A DNA stretch of 64,000 nt from CBDFHV01 sp965247705 (GCA_965247705.1 CBDFHV010000069.1:1-64000), one strand, 5' to 3'; positions 52,732-62,685 are shown, numbered from the stretch's first letter. Notes: generated by a model from the letters alone, not told the origin. Numbers and translations are program-made.

Positions 52732-53652
52732 ATGCAGACGAGCCCCTTCATGTGCCTCAACGGCGAGATCGTTCCCTACGAGGATGCCAAGATCCACGCC
52801 TTCGCGGGGGTGGTGAAGTACGGTTGCGCCGTGTTCGAGGGCCTGCGCGGCTATTGGAACCCGGACCACGAGGAAATGTACGTCTTCCGCATGCGCGAGC
52901 ATATGGAGCGCCTGCGTTTCGGCATGCGGGTGATGCGCTTCGATACCGTCTACGAGCCCGAACACACGGAAGACTGCCTCATGCGCATGATCCGGGCCAA
53001 CGAGCTAAAGGAGGCGGTGCACCTGCGCATGATCGCCTTTCTGGAGGGGGATGACGAACTGGCCATGGCGGGGCCCATCGGTCTGGTCTGCGGCGCCGTG
53101 CCCCGGCCCACCGCCCAACGGGTTTGGGACGGAATCCACGTCATGGTGAGCTCCTATACCCGCATCGCCGACAACGCCATTCCGCCGCGGGTCAAGAGCT
53201 CGTCCAACTACGCCAACAACCGTTTCGCCGAGCTCGAGTCCCGGCGCCACGGCTATGACGGGGTGCTCATGCTGACCGCCCGGGGAACCGTCTCCGAGGG
53301 CTCGGGCGCGTGCCTGTTCATCGTCCGCGACGGCACCCTCATCACCCCCGACGTGACCAGCGGCATCCTGGAGAGCGTAACCCGCGACTCGGTAATCCGC
53401 CTGGCCCGGGAAAAACTGGATCTCCTGGTCGTCGAGCGGGAGATCGACCGGCACGAACTCTACGCGGCGCAGGAAGCCTTCTGGTGCGGCACCGCCCACG
53501 AGGTGACCCCCATCGTGTCGGTCGACCGCATGGACGTGGGCGATGGTGATGTGGGGCCGCTGACCAAATCCATCCGCGACCTCTATTTCCAGGTGGTCAA
53601 GGGCGAGATTTCCGACTATCCGGAATGGCGCAGTCCCGTCTACGGCGACTGA
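52732..53652 (+). CDS. ilvE: branched-chain amino acid aminotransferase-type (class IV PLP)
   Basis: 306 residues, the usual length for IlvE. The PLP lysine is in IPPRVKSSSNYANNRFAEL, with GTVSEGSGACLFIVRDGTL and TSGILESVTRDSVIRLAREK as conserved class IV segments. It would transaminate branched-chain keto acids with glutamate, though D-amino-acid or 4-amino-4-deoxychorismate relatives share the fold. GGAGACAGG precedes the ATG. The next gene starts 18 bp downstream. Confidence 0.88.
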   Translation: MQTSPFMCLNGEIVPYEDAKIHAFAGVVKYGCAVFEGLRGYWNPDHEEMYVFRMREHMERLRFGMRVMRFDTVYEPEHTEDCLMRMIRANELKEAVHLRMIAFLEGDDELAMAGPIGLVCGAVPRPTAQRVWDGIHVMVSSYTRIADNAIPPRVKSSSNYANNRFAELESRRHGYDGVLMLTARGTVSEGSGACLFIVRDGTLITPDVTSGILESVTRDSVIRLAREKLDLLVVEREIDRHELYAAQEAFWCGTAHEVTPIVSVDRMDVGDGDVGPLTKSIRDLYFQVVKGEISDYPEWRSPVYGD

Positions 53653-53670
53653 CCGAATTCGGGGGCGGAC

Positions 53671-55923
53671 GTGCCCTACGCCACCTACCGGGTCGACCGC
53701 ATGGGCGCCGCCCGCATGGTCGGCGAGACCCGCTTCCAGGCCGCCCAGATGGGCAGCCTCGCGGTCGAATACACGGCCGGTCCCTTCGGGCTTGACGACG
53801 GCGGCGCCATCAAACTGGTCTGGCGCGGTTGCTGCGATACGGCCGCGCCCCAGTTCGACGATCCCACGGGCGCCGCCTACGCCACCGCGGAGGCCAGCAA
53901 CGGCGCGCTGCTGGCCTGCGACTACAGCCCGAAAGGCAACTTCCGGCCCTTCTCCAAGGCGGTCATGGTGAGCGTGGTCCAGGGCTACCTGGCGCCGGGC
54001 GATACGATCACCATCCGCATCGGCGATACCCGCTTCGGCGCCCCCGGCATTCGCATGCAGTCGGTGGTGGAAACGGGCCACGAGATGAAGGTCCTGGCGG
54101 ACCCCATCAACACCCGCGACTTCGCCATGCTGCCGGAAACCCTGACCTTCGACATTTTCGCCGCCCCTCGCCGCGACTGGCACGCCGTCCTGCCGTCCCT
54201 GCGCCAGGTGGGTGAGCCCTTCCGCCTGGGCATCCGCATGGACGACGCTTTCGGCAACCCCAGCGACCAGGGCAGCGCCGGCGTGCGGTTGCGCCCCAGC
54301 ATTGCCGTCGAGGGCCTGCCGGAAACCATCCAACTGAACGCGGGCGATTTCTCGACCGTGATCGAGGGACTCGTGGTCCGTGCCCCGGGCGATCTGGTCA
54401 TCGTCCTCGAGGACGAAATCGGCACGCCGGTCGCGGAGAGCAATCCCTTGAGGATCGTCGACAAGGCCGACTTGCTGCCCTATTGGGCCGACTTTCACCA
54501 CCAGAGTCGGGAGACCGTGGGCATGGGCACGGTCGCCGAGAGCTTCGCCTACGCCCGCAACAAGGCTTTCCTCGACGTCACCAGCCATGCCGGCAACGAC
54601 CTGTAGATCAGCGGAAAGAACTGGGACGACATCAACCGGGCCAGCGCCGCGTTCAACGAGCCGGGTCGCTTCGTTGTCCTGCCCGGCTACGAATGGTCGG
54701 GGAACACCCCCTTGGGCGGCGACCGCAACGTGATTTTCCTCGGAGAGGGTGCCCCCATGCGCCGCTCGTCGCACGCCCTGGTGCCGGACCTCGGCGACGC
54801 CGATACGGACTGTCACACCATCGAGGACCTGTACCGGGGATTGCGGGAAAGCCCCGTCCCGGCCTTTTGCCTCGCCCACATCGGCGGCCGCCACTGCGAC
54901 ATCCGCCTCGCCCACGATCCCCTCATCGATCGGTCGGTGGAGATCCAGTCCGCCACCTGGGTCACCTTTGAGTGGGTCCTCAGGGACGTCTTCGAAAAGG
55001 GCTACCGCATGGGCGTGGTCGGCAATACGGACGACCACAAGGGCCGACCGGGGTCGAGCCCGCCGGGGTTCGCCGGCTTCGGCTGCGCCGGCGGCCTCAC
55101 CTGCCTGTGGCTGAAGGACCTGTCGCGGGACGGCGTCTGGGACGCCATGACCCACCGCCGCCACTTCGCCACCACCGGCGCCCGCATCCACCTGGACGTG
55201 CGCGCCCGCACCGGCGCGCCCGCCGAGCGGTTTCACGAGGATCCAGCCGCCGGCCCCACGGGCTCGGACATGGTGTCCGAGCTTGTGATGGGCGACATCG
55301 CCCGGGTCACTGAGGCGGAAGTAGAATTCAATCTCGACGTCCTGGCCCCCGCCCCCATCCACCGGATCGAGATTCGCCGTGGCCTGGAAACGATGGAGGT
55401 GTTTCATCCCCACGCGGACCAACCCCGGGGGAACCGAATTCACGTCACCTTCGAGGGCGCCGAGTTCCGCGGCCGCAACCCCAAGACCCTGTGGGACGGC
55501 ACGGCGGTGGTCGAAGGCACCACCCTTCAGGCCGCCCACCCCATCCGCTTCGACCTCTTGAGCAAGCGCCTCGAGGTGGAGAGCCCGTCGACCGTCCGCT
55601 GGACCGCCCAGACCACCGGTAATATCGTCGGGCTCGCCCTGACCCTCGCCGGGGCCGGCAACGCCGGCCTCACCGTGGAGACGCCGCAAGGCACGGAAAC
55701 GGTCGCCATCGCCGACCTGGGGGTCGAGGAACGGGTGTTCGACTACGGCGGCATCGACAAGCGCATGCGCATCTTCCGCCTGCCCGACCATAACCCCCAC
55801 CGCGCCGTAATCCTGTCCCGGCGCGTCCCCTTGCGGGCCGAGGGCGACAACCCGCTCTACGTCTGCGTCACCACCGAAGACGGCCACCAGGCCTGGTCGA
55901 GCCCGATCTATCTGTTCCGGTGA
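53671..55923 (+). pseudogene. DUF3604-type (PHP-like) metal-dependent protein with in-frame TAG at 54604-54606
   Basis: From GTG 53671 the frame is open for 311 codons, stops at a single TAG, then runs on unbroken to 55923 (750 codons in all). Family landmarks flank the stop: YWADFHHQSRETVGMGT and SHAGNDL before it, ISGKNWDDINRASAAFNE just after, later GYEWSG, CLAHIGGRHCD and GNTDDHKGRPG, whose His and Asp would bind metals as in PHP/DUF3604 hydrolases. The upstream 200 residues are a beta-rich accessory domain. A CAG to TAG change is the simplest cause. Downstream of the aminotransferase with 18 bp between them. Confidence 0.85.
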
Positions 55924-55983
55924 GGTGGCGCGCGATAGGATACGATGCCTGTCACGAGTGACACTTCGCATGGGAGGAAGACG

Positions 55984-56292
55984 ATGAAACGGGTGCTGGT
56001 GCGCTACAAGGTCAAGCCGGATCGCGTGGCGGAGAACGAGGCGCTGTGCAGGGCGGTTTACGACGAGTTGAAGGGCAAGGCCCCCACGGGCATCCGCTAC
56101 ATGACCTTCAAGCTGGAGGACGGCGTCTCCTTCGTCCACGTCGCCTCCATCGAGACGGACGACGGCAGCAACCCCATGGCCGGGATCGACGCGTTCAAGG
56201 CCTTCCAGAAGGATATCGGCGCCCGTTGCGACGAGCCACCCACCGCGACGGAACTGACGGCTGAAGTCGGCTCTTACGGCTTCTTCGACTGA
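55984..56292 (+). CDS. small ferredoxin-like fold protein (ABM/DABB type)
   Basis: 102 residues, beginning KRVLVRYKVKPDRVAENEAL, with GIRYMTFKLEDGVSFVHVA and AFKAFQKDIGARCDEPP, consistent with a dimeric alpha+beta barrel domain. Function unknown. GGGAGGAAG precedes the ATG at 55984. It may form the end of the aminotransferase-DUF3604 transcription unit. Confidence 0.7.
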   Translation: MKRVLVRYKVKPDRVAENEALCRAVYDELKGKAPTGIRYMTFKLEDGVSFVHVASIETDDGSNPMAGIDAFKAFQKDIGARCDEPPTATELTAEVGSYGFFD

Positions 56293-56596
56293 CGGTGGGG
56301 CAACGATACGCCGCCTCGATCAGTCGCCAATTTCCCACCACGCTGCCCGCGGTGGCCGGTGACGCCGAAGAAGATGGCGAAATGAGTTTTGTGTCCCAAT
56401 AAATCTAATCACGGCTTGTCAACGGCGGCGGGAATATGTACCGGGGCGGCGGCGCAAAAATGTACCACGGGCTCGGTGGTAGCTTGTCCGCGTAGTCCAT
56501 GGGAGGGACCCGCGCGCGGGGCGACGCGCCCTCCGCGCGGCTGGCGGCGGCCCGCGCGTGGGAGGGGCCTGTGGGCCCACGCGGGCAAGCGGGGGG
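56293..56596. other. spacer containing the left end of the IS21 element
   Basis: The first 125 bp hold no gene and are chromosomal; from 56418 the sequence is IS21 non-coding DNA, very GC-rich, with inner repeats of the terminal sequence (GCGGCGGCGCAAAAATGTAC at 56448). Confidence 0.5.
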
Positions 56597-57361
56597 TTAT
56601 TCGGACGGTTGCCGGTGTCGTGACCGGCTCTGCTTGAGCCGGTAGCTCTCGCCGTTCATCTCCAGGATATGGACATGGTGGGTGATGCGGTCGAGCAGCG
56701 CGCCGGTGAGGCGCTCGCTGGCGAAGACCGTCGTCCATTCCTGGAAGGGCAGGTTTGAGGTCACGATGGTGGCGCCGTTCTCGTAGCGCCGGCTGAAGAC
56801 GTCGAACAGCAGCTCGCTTCCGGTCTGCGAGAGGGGCACGTATCCGAGCTCGTCGACGATCAGGAGATTGACCCTGGCGAGCTGGTCCTGGAGGCGGAGC
56901 AGCCTCTTCTCGTCGCGTGCCTCGATCAGCTCGTGGACCAGATGGGAGGCTGTGGCGAAGCGCACGGAAAGGCCCTTCTGGCAGGCGGCGAGGCCGAGGG
57001 CGAGAGCGACATGCGTCTTCCCGACGCCGCTTGGGCCGAGCAGGATTACGTTCTCACGGCGCGTGATGTACTCGCCGCGCGCGAGATCCAGCACCAGCAT
57101 CTTGTTGAGGCTCGGGATTGCCTTGAAGTCGAAGCTCTCGAGCTGTTTGACGACAGGGAACCCGGCCTGCCTGATGCGGCGCTCGACGAGGCGGCGCTCG
57201 CGGTCGATCAGCTCCAGCTCCACCAGTCGGGCGAGGAACTGCACATGATCCAGGCCCTCGGCCGCGCACTGGCGCGCCAGTTTCTCGTATTCCCGCAGGA
57301 AGGTCGGCAGCTTCAGCCTCTTCAGGTGATGTTCGAGCAGGATGCGGGGGGCCTCAGCCAT
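56597..57361 (-). CDS. istB: IS21 helper ATPase IstB
   Basis: 254 residues, AAA+ DnaC-like. Walker A in ILLGPSGVGKTHVALALG, Walker B in VNLLIVDELGYVPLSQTGSE, and the arginine-finger region FASERLTGALLDRITHHVHI. It assembles with DNA and activates the IstA transposase. Start ATG 57361; it overlaps the istA stop by eight bases. Confidence 0.95.
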   Translation of the reverse strand: MAEAPRILLEHHLKRLKLPTFLREYEKLARQCAAEGLDHVQFLARLVELELIDRERRLVERRIRQAGFPVVKQLESFDFKAIPSLNKMLVLDLARGEYITRRENVILLGPSGVGKTHVALALGLAACQKGLSVRFATASHLVHELIEARDEKRLLRLQDQLARVNLLIVDELGYVPLSQTGSELLFDVFSRRYENGATIVTSNLPFQEWTTVFASERLTGALLDRITHHVHILEMNGESYRLKQSRSRHRQPSE

Positions 57362-58856
57362 GGCCGGCCCCTCCGGCCAGCAGGGTGGCGTAGTCGGCGC
57401 TCCGCGTGGCGGCGACGAAGGGCTGGGGCAAGTGCGGATAGCGCGACAGGTCGAGATGCACGGGCCGCCTCTCGATGCGCGCCAGCAGGAGATGCTTGAC
57501 CGCATCGAAGCCGATCAGGCGCCGCTTCACCGCGTCGCGCACCGCGGCCGCCACTTGGCGTGCCGGGAAGTCTTCGTGCAGGCGCAGCACCTGGATGTAT
57601 TCGCGCTTGCCGCGCGGGCCGAAGCGGGCTTCGAGGAGGCGGCGCAGCGTGTCGAAGGCGGGATCGAGCTTCCATCCCCGCAGCGGCGCCGCCTGGTCCA
57701 GGGCGCCCGGCTTCTTCTCCAGCAGCGACAGATAGTGCAGCGGCTCGTAGATGACGTCGCCGCGGACATAGGAGCGCCGATGGCGGGCGACGATCTCGGC
57801 GCCGAGCGCGATCTCGACCCGGTCGACATAGCCCTTCACCATGACCTTCTTGTGGGCGTGCACCGTCGGCGCCGAGTAGTCCACCAGCCGGTAGCGCACC
57901 AGGGCCGTGGACAAGATCTGGCCCGGCACATGCTCGCAGGCCTCGAAGGGAACCGCCGGCAGATCGCGCAGGGCGTCGAGGTCGCCCAACAATGCCGTCG
58001 CCCGGTCGCCTGCCTCCAGCGCGTCGAGCCGCTCCAGGCAGCGCGCCATCAGCCGCTCGTTCAGGACCGACAGGTCGTGCACCTTCGGGATCGGCACCAT
58101 GAACCGGCGCCGTGCCGTCTTCACCAGGGCCTCCACCTTGCCCTTGTCGTTGCCCTTGCCGGGCCGGCCGAAGCGGTCGCGGAACAGGTAGTGCGATTGC
58201 AGATGCGTGAACGCCTGCGTGCGCCGACGCGTGCCGTCGCCCAGGATCCGTGCCACCGCCAGGGTCGTGTTGTCGTAGAGGATCGAGCGCGGAACCCCGC
58301 CGAGGAAGGCGAAGGCGCTGACATGGCCGTCCAGGAAGGCCTCCGTCGTCTCCCGGGGATACGCCTTGACGAACCAGAGGTTGGAATGGGGCAGGATCAG
58401 GCAGAAGAAGGCGACCTTCTCCCGCCTGCCCCCGACCTCCACCACCGCCTCGCCGAAGTCGACCTGGGCATGGCCCGGCGGGTGATGCAGCGGCACGAAG
58501 GCCTCGCGCGTCGATTGCCGCCGGGAACGCACATAGTCCTTCACAATGGTGTAGCCGCCGGTGAACCCGTGCTCGTCCCGTAGCCGCTCGAAGATCCGAT
58601 GCGCCGTGTGACGCTGCTTGCGCGGCACGTCCGGATCCGTGTCCGCCTCCAGGATCGCGTCGACGATGCCGGTGAACCCGTCCAGCTTCGGCCGCCTGAC
58701 CGGCTTCGTCCGGCGGTATCCCGGCGGCGCCGAATAGCTCAGCATCTTCTTCACCGTCCGGCGGTCGATGCCGAACCGCCGGCCCGCCTCGTGATGGCTC
58801 AGACCCTCGTCGACAACCGCCAGTCGAACCGCCGCATAGAGCTCCACGCCGTACAT
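57354..58856 (-). CDS. istA: IS21 transposase IstA
   Basis: 500 residues. N-terminal helix-turn-helix (HHEAGRRFGIDRRTVKKML), DDE core with HPPGHAQVDFGEAVVEVGGR (first Asp), GVPRSILYDNTTLAVARILG (second) and a Glu in KGNDKGKVEALVKTARRRF. Length is normal. ATG 58856 (MYGVELYAAVR) is preferred to an earlier in-frame ATG at 58901. Confidence 0.94.
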   Translation of the reverse strand: MYGVELYAAVRLAVVDEGLSHHEAGRRFGIDRRTVKKMLSYSAPPGYRRTKPVRRPKLDGFTGIVDAILEADTDPDVPRKQRHTAHRIFERLRDEHGFTGGYTIVKDYVRSRRQSTREAFVPLHHPPGHAQVDFGEAVVEVGGRREKVAFFCLILPHSNLWFVKAYPRETTEAFLDGHVSAFAFLGGVPRSILYDNTTLAVARILGDGTRRRTQAFTHLQSHYLFRDRFGRPGKGNDKGKVEALVKTARRRFMVPIPKVHDLSVLNERLMARCLERLDALEAGDRATALLGDLDALRDLPAVPFEACEHVPGQILSTALVRYRLVDYSAPTVHAHKKVMVKGYVDRVEIALGAEIVARHRRSYVRGDVIYEPLHYLSLLEKKPGALDQAAPLRGWKLDPAFDTLRRLLEARFGPRGKREYIQVLRLHEDFPARQVAAAVRDAVKRRLIGFDAVKHLLLARIERRPVHLDLSRYPHLPQPFVAATRSADYATLLAGGAGHG

Positions 58857-58967
58857 CTCCTGCCCCTCGTCGCAACCGACAAGGGACCATGAGTGGCACA
58901 ATTTTGCGCCGCCGCGACCGGACCGCCCGGCCGCCTCGCGTGGTGCATTATTCCTCCGCCGTTAACA

Positions 58968-59766
58968 GCGAACCCCATTTGCTGAGCAGTCTCAGGTCGA
59001 CCGGGTCCGGGAGGCCCGAGGCGTTGCCATAGTTGACCAGCATTCCGAACGGGCGCGTGCACTCGAACGACTTGGCGAAGGTGTCCTTGCCGACGCCGTC
59101 GAACACCGCGTGCACGCCCTTCGGCACGATTGCTTTGACCGCCTGAACGAAGTCGGTCTCGCGATAGAGAATCGGGTGGTCGCAGCCATGGCTCTTCACC
59201 AGCCGGGCCTTGTCCGTCGAGCCCACGGTGCCGAGCACGGTGGCGCCCAGATGTTTGGCCCATTGGGTCAATGGCAGACCGACGCCGCTGGCCGCGGCAT
59301 GGATCAGGATCGCCTCGCCCGGTTTCGGCTTGTGCATGCGATTGATCACCAAGGAGGCCGTCAGCCCCTTGAGCATGAACGCGCCCGCTTGGCGCTCGGT
59401 GATGTCGTCCGGAAGGGGGATGAGGCAGGAGGCGGGAACGTTGCGCTCCTCGGCGTAGGAACCCGTATTCTCGAAGAACGGCCCGCCGACGCCGACATAG
59501 GCGACACGATCACCCACACGCACGCTGCGGACGCCGGATCCCAGCTCCGTGACGACACCCGCCGCCTCGTTACCGAGGACAATGGGAAAGCGCGGATCGG
59601 CGGTGAAGTAGAAGCCCCCACGGCGTACGTTGACGTCAGAGAAGTTGACTGCGATCGCCGTGTGCCGCAGACGCACATCGCCGGCGGACGGCGCCGGGAT
59701 AGCGATGCTCTCCCAGCGCATTACATCCGGCGTCCCATTGGAATGGATGCGAATAGCCTTGGTCAT
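58968..59766 (-). pseudogene. quinone oxidoreductase/zinc-free alcohol dehydrogenase-like gene, 3' end removed by IS21
   Basis: MTKAIRIHSNGTPDVMRWES starts a QOR-type MDR protein: NFSDVNVRRGGFYF, NADPH-binding ILIHAAASGVGLPLTQWAKH, and VHAVFDGVGKDTFAKSFEC follow. It is cut after LLSKWGS, where homologues continue for about 60 more residues; the reading frame then ends inside IS21 at 58948 (tail LLTAEE). The missing part includes the last strand and helix of the catalytic domain, so the product is probably inactive. ATG 59766 is the standard start; the earlier in-frame start at 59838 is rejected. Confidence 0.85.
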
Positions 59767-60291
59767 GATCCGTCCCGCTCCCGCTTTCGCGCCGTGCCTG
59801 GAAGGCAGCGTCGCTGTCGATGACTCGGGTTGTAACACAGCCCGATTGCGGCGGCATCAGGCGCGCCCTGTAGCCCCGGGCTTGGCATTCTTAGAGTAAG
59901 CGGCATTGACACGTTGCATGCCGCAGTCGGCCGAAATTCACCGTCGCATGGATCAGGCTGAATCAAAAAATAGGGGCCACATCGATTCGTTGTTTGGGGG
60001 TCAGGTCTTGAATCTTGAACAAGCACGTCCCCGCATGCATAACTACTTGGACATCTGATCTGCTTTAATTCAATATTCAAGACATGGCCCCTCATTTGTG
60101 ACCCCTCAATTGAGCGGACTGGGGTCGCGGTGCTCACGGCAATTCCCGCCAATTCCGGGCGAATTCCGTCCCGCACCGACCTCGACATTGCCTCGGCATT
60201 CAATCCGAACTACCGTCTCCTCACGAACCGGGCTTCATCTGGGGGATGTCGGCTGGGTTAGCCCCCAATTGCAAAGCCATGGGGGAGGTCT
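59767..60291. other. gene-free region upstream of the cyclase-TPR gene
   Basis: 525 bp with no supported gene. Its main feature is the inverted repeat at 59996-60091. The last 30 bp contain GGGGGAGG, the ribosome site for the cyclase gene at 60292. Confidence 0.45.
59996..60091. repeat. inverted repeat GGGGTCAGGTCTTGAATCTTGAA type
   Basis: Left arm GGGGGTCAGGTCTTGAATCT (59996-60020) and the right arm read as GGGGCCATGTCTTGAATATT (reverse complement of 60067-60091) match with a few mismatches; 46 bp lie between. AT-rich compared with its flanks. It looks like the collapsed ends of a small mobile element, perhaps related to REP-associated transposase loci, but no transposase remains. Confidence 0.5.
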
Positions 60292-62070
60292 ATGGGCGAG
60301 CAACCCATCCAGCGCCGTCTGGCGGCGATTCTCGCCGCCGATATCGCCGGGTATTCGCGCCTGATGAACGAGGACGAGGAAGCGACGGTCGCCGCCTGGC
60401 AAGTGGCGCGCGCCGAGGTGATCAAGCCGTCCATCGCGGAACATTCGGGGCGCATCGTCAAGCATACGGGCGACGGGTTTCTCGCCGAATTTCCGACCGC
60501 GAGCCAAGCGGTACGCAGCGCCATCGGCATGCAGCACGGTTTCGGCGCGCTCAACGCAGACGTTCCCGACCCGCGGCGCCTGAATTTTCGCATGGAAATC
60601 AACGTCGGCGAGTTCACCGTCGACGACGACGACATCCACGGCGATGGGGTCAATGTCGCGGCACGCCTGGAGGGGCTGGCGGAAGCACCCGGCATTTGCG
60701 TCACGTCGTCCGTCTACGACCAGGTTCGAAAAATGGTCGACTGCACGTTCGAGGACATGGGCGAGCATCGGGTGAAGAACATCGCCGAACCCATCCACGT
60801 ATACAAAATCCTGTGCCAGGCGCCGGCCACCACAGAAAGCGACGACGGGCAGGAGCCGGCGCCGGCGGCTGTCGGTCGCGCGCCGGCGGCGGCGGAGAAG
60901 CCTTCGATCGCCGTCCTCCCGTTCGTCAACATGAGCGCCGATCCCGAACAGGAATACTTCGCCGACGGGCTGACCGAGGACATTCTCACCCAGTTGTGCC
61001 GATTCAAGGACCTGTTCGTCATCTCGCGCAACTCGACCTTCACCTTCAAGGGCCGGGCGGTGAAGGCGCAAGAGGTGGCGCGCGACCTTGGCGTGGCCTA
61101 CGTCGTCGAAGGCAGCGTCCGCAAGGCGGGCGACCGGGTGCGCGTCACGGTACAGCTTATCGAAGGCGCCCAGGACCGCCACGTCTGGGCTGAACGCTAC
61201 GATCGCAATCTGGAGGACATTTTCGACATTCAGGACGAAGTTACGGCGGCGATTGTGGCCACGCTTCCCGGTCGGGTCGAAGCCGATAGCCACGATCGCG
61301 CCCGGCACACACCGACGGACAACATGGCGGCCTACGAATGCATGCTGGCCGGCAAGGTGCTCCACCACAACAGCAAGCGAGAAGACAACGCCGCGGCTCT
61401 GGCGCTCCTGGATCGCGCCATTGAACTGGATCCCGGCTTCGCCCATGCGCGCGCCTGGCGGGCTTGTGTTCTGGCCCAGGCCTGGAGCCACGGCTGGGAC
61501 CCGGACCCCGAGACCGCGACAAACCGCGTCGCCGAGGAGTTGGAGCGTGCTCTTGCTCTCGACGAGAACGACGCGGACATCCACCGCATTCTTGCCGCCA
61601 TCCACATCACAAGGAACAACCACGACCAGGCGTCACTGCATCAGAACAGGGCACTGAACCTCAATCCCAACTACGATCTGGTGGTCGTCCAGCAGGGCGA
61701 GTTGATGACGTGGCTGGGCCGGCCCGACGAGGGCGTCGAGTGGATCAAGAAGGCGATGCAGCTCAACCCGTTTCATCCGCCACGATTTTGGAGCCATCTC
61801 GGCCGCGCCTATTTCGTCGGCCGCCGCTATCAGGATGCGATCGACGCGATCAAGCAGAACAGCACGCTGGATCAGACGCTCCACGCATTGCTCGCCGCCT
61901 GTTACGGATATCTGAACGACAACGTCCAGGTGGCGGCGCAACGGCAAGAAGTGCTTGTACGCGACCCCGACTTCTCCGTCGATGCCCAGATGGGGACCTT
62001 GCACTATATGAAGGAAGATGACCGCACGCACTATCGCGACGGCCTTCTCAATGCGGGGCTGCCAGCCTGA
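60292..62070 (+). CDS. class III adenylate cyclase fused to FlgO-like and TPR regions
   Basis: 592 residues. Residues 5-175 form a class III cyclase domain: LAAILAADIAGYSRLMNEDE (metal Asp), RIVKHTGDGFLAEFPTASQ (second Asp) and HGDGVNVAARLEGLAEAPG. Residues about 200-330 are an FlgO/TolB-like domain (SIAVLPFVNMSADPEQEYFA, YVVEGSVRKAGDRVRVTVQL). The rest holds TPR repeats (AALALLDRAIELDPGFAHA). This architecture is common in alphaproteobacteria. No membrane helix, so cytosolic. GGGGGAGG precedes the ATG. Confidence 0.9.
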   Translation: MGEQPIQRRLAAILAADIAGYSRLMNEDEEATVAAWQVARAEVIKPSIAEHSGRIVKHTGDGFLAEFPTASQAVRSAIGMQHGFGALNADVPDPRRLNFRMEINVGEFTVDDDDIHGDGVNVAARLEGLAEAPGICVTSSVYDQVRKMVDCTFEDMGEHRVKNIAEPIHVYKILCQAPATTESDDGQEPAPAAVGRAPAAAEKPSIAVLPFVNMSADPEQEYFADGLTEDILTQLCRFKDLFVISRNSTFTFKGRAVKAQEVARDLGVAYVVEGSVRKAGDRVRVTVQLIEGAQDRHVWAERYDRNLEDIFDIQDEVTAAIVATLPGRVEADSHDRARHTPTDNMAAYECMLAGKVLHHNSKREDNAAALALLDRAIELDPGFAHARAWRACVLAQAWSHGWDPDPETATNRVAEELERALALDENDADIHRILAAIHITRNNHDQASLHQNRALNLNPNYDLVVVQQGELMTWLGRPDEGVEWIKKAMQLNPFHPPRFWSHLGRAYFVGRRYQDAIDAIKQNSTLDQTLHALLAACYGYLNDNVQVAAQRQEVLVRDPDFSVDAQMGTLHYMKEDDRTHYRDGLLNAGLPA

Positions 62071-62439
62071 CGGGGGAGGAGGGCCGGTGCCAGACTCACG
62101 GCGGAATTCGGACGCCGGTCACGTCGCTCTGGCGACCATTGGCCGGGGGAGCAGCCAGGGGTCGAACACCGTATAGCCGGTCATGGGGACCGAGGAACGG
62201 CTGTTCGACGACAGCCTGTGGGACGCCATCGCGTACGCCCTTGACGCCTTCACCCCAACCGAATGCCAATACTACTTGGCCGCCGCCGGATACGTGCTCA
62301 GGCGAGGGGGGCCTGATCCGGTTGCAATGTCCAAACGGGCGCTTTTGGTCATGGTGGTGATCAAGGGCTCGTGCCAGCTTTGCCGCTCTGTCGGCAAAAT
62401 GGAATTGGCCATGACTTGCCGCTGCGTCAGGACCTCGAA
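62071..62439. other. intergenic region with IS630 debris
   Basis: About 370 bp. Apart from the transposase remnant at 62183-62290 it holds no supported gene or repeat. Confidence 0.4.
62183..62290 (+). pseudogene. C-terminal remnant of an IS630-family transposase
   Basis: About 36 codons reading ERLFDDSLWDAIAYALDAFT and PTECQYYLAAAGY closely resemble the C-terminal end of IS630-type transposases, which typically finish with FTPxECxNYFxxAGY. No catalytic region is present and no ends are evident. Interesting because the MITE at 31591 has IS630-type TA duplications. Confidence 0.6.
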
Positions 62440-62685
62440 ATGACGGACCGCTATTGCCGGTTCTGCCGCCACTGGGTTCCTTGGAGCAGGACTAGGCTGG
62501 GGCGTCGCGCCTTAGCAGGTGCCTGCGAAGGGGAGCTCGACAATACTGGCGAATGCCGCGCTCACCCACCGGCGCCCGACAAGTTCAGCGCCTTCTTGAC
62601 AACCTACGCCGATGATTGGTGCGGGGAGTTCGCTTCCTGTTTGTCGCCGGAGACGACGGCGGGCCCGGGAAGGGTTGAGGAATGA
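62440..62685 (+). CDS. small Cys-rich protein (putative metal-binding)
   Basis: 81 residues with a CRFCRHW pair near the start, CEGELDNTGECRAHPPAP in the middle and TYADDWCGEFASC near the end: six or more Cys plus two His, arranged like small zinc- or iron-sulfur-binding proteins widespread in environmental bacteria (the WCGEF ending recurs). Function unknown. A start further upstream in the same frame is possible but runs through the IS630 debris. Confidence 0.65.
   Translation: MTDRYCRFCRHWVPWSRTRLGRRALAGACEGELDNTGECRAHPPAPDKFSAFLTTYADDWCGEFASCLSPETTAGPGRVEE

Larger units (their letters stand above)
56418..58967 (-). mobile_element. IS21-family insertion sequence
   Basis: 2550 bp with istA and istB. 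Left end TGTCAACGGCGGCGGGAATA, right end (reverse complement) TGTTAACGGCGGAGGAATAA; a second internal repeat GCGGCGGCGCAAAA occurs near both ends. No direct repeat flanks it: left flank ...CACGGCT, right flank GCGAACC.... The right end cuts a quinone oxidoreductase gene whose missing part is not found on the left, so a deletion probably accompanied or followed insertion. Confidence 0.88.

Noticed and set aside
54604..54606. Pyrrolysine or other amber recoding
   Set aside because: No suppressor tRNA or synthetase genes are in the window, and a single C to T change explains the codon; kept only as a possibility.
53005..56139. A 1044-codon open frame antisense to the aminotransferase and DUF3604 genes
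   Set aside because: Shadow of the real plus-strand genes in GC-rich DNA; low-complexity composition rich in His, Gly, Asp and no recognisable domain.
56389..56738. Open frames in the GC-rich left part of IS21
   Set aside because: Arg/Gly/Pro-rich translations typical of non-coding GC-rich sequence; no ribosome sites.
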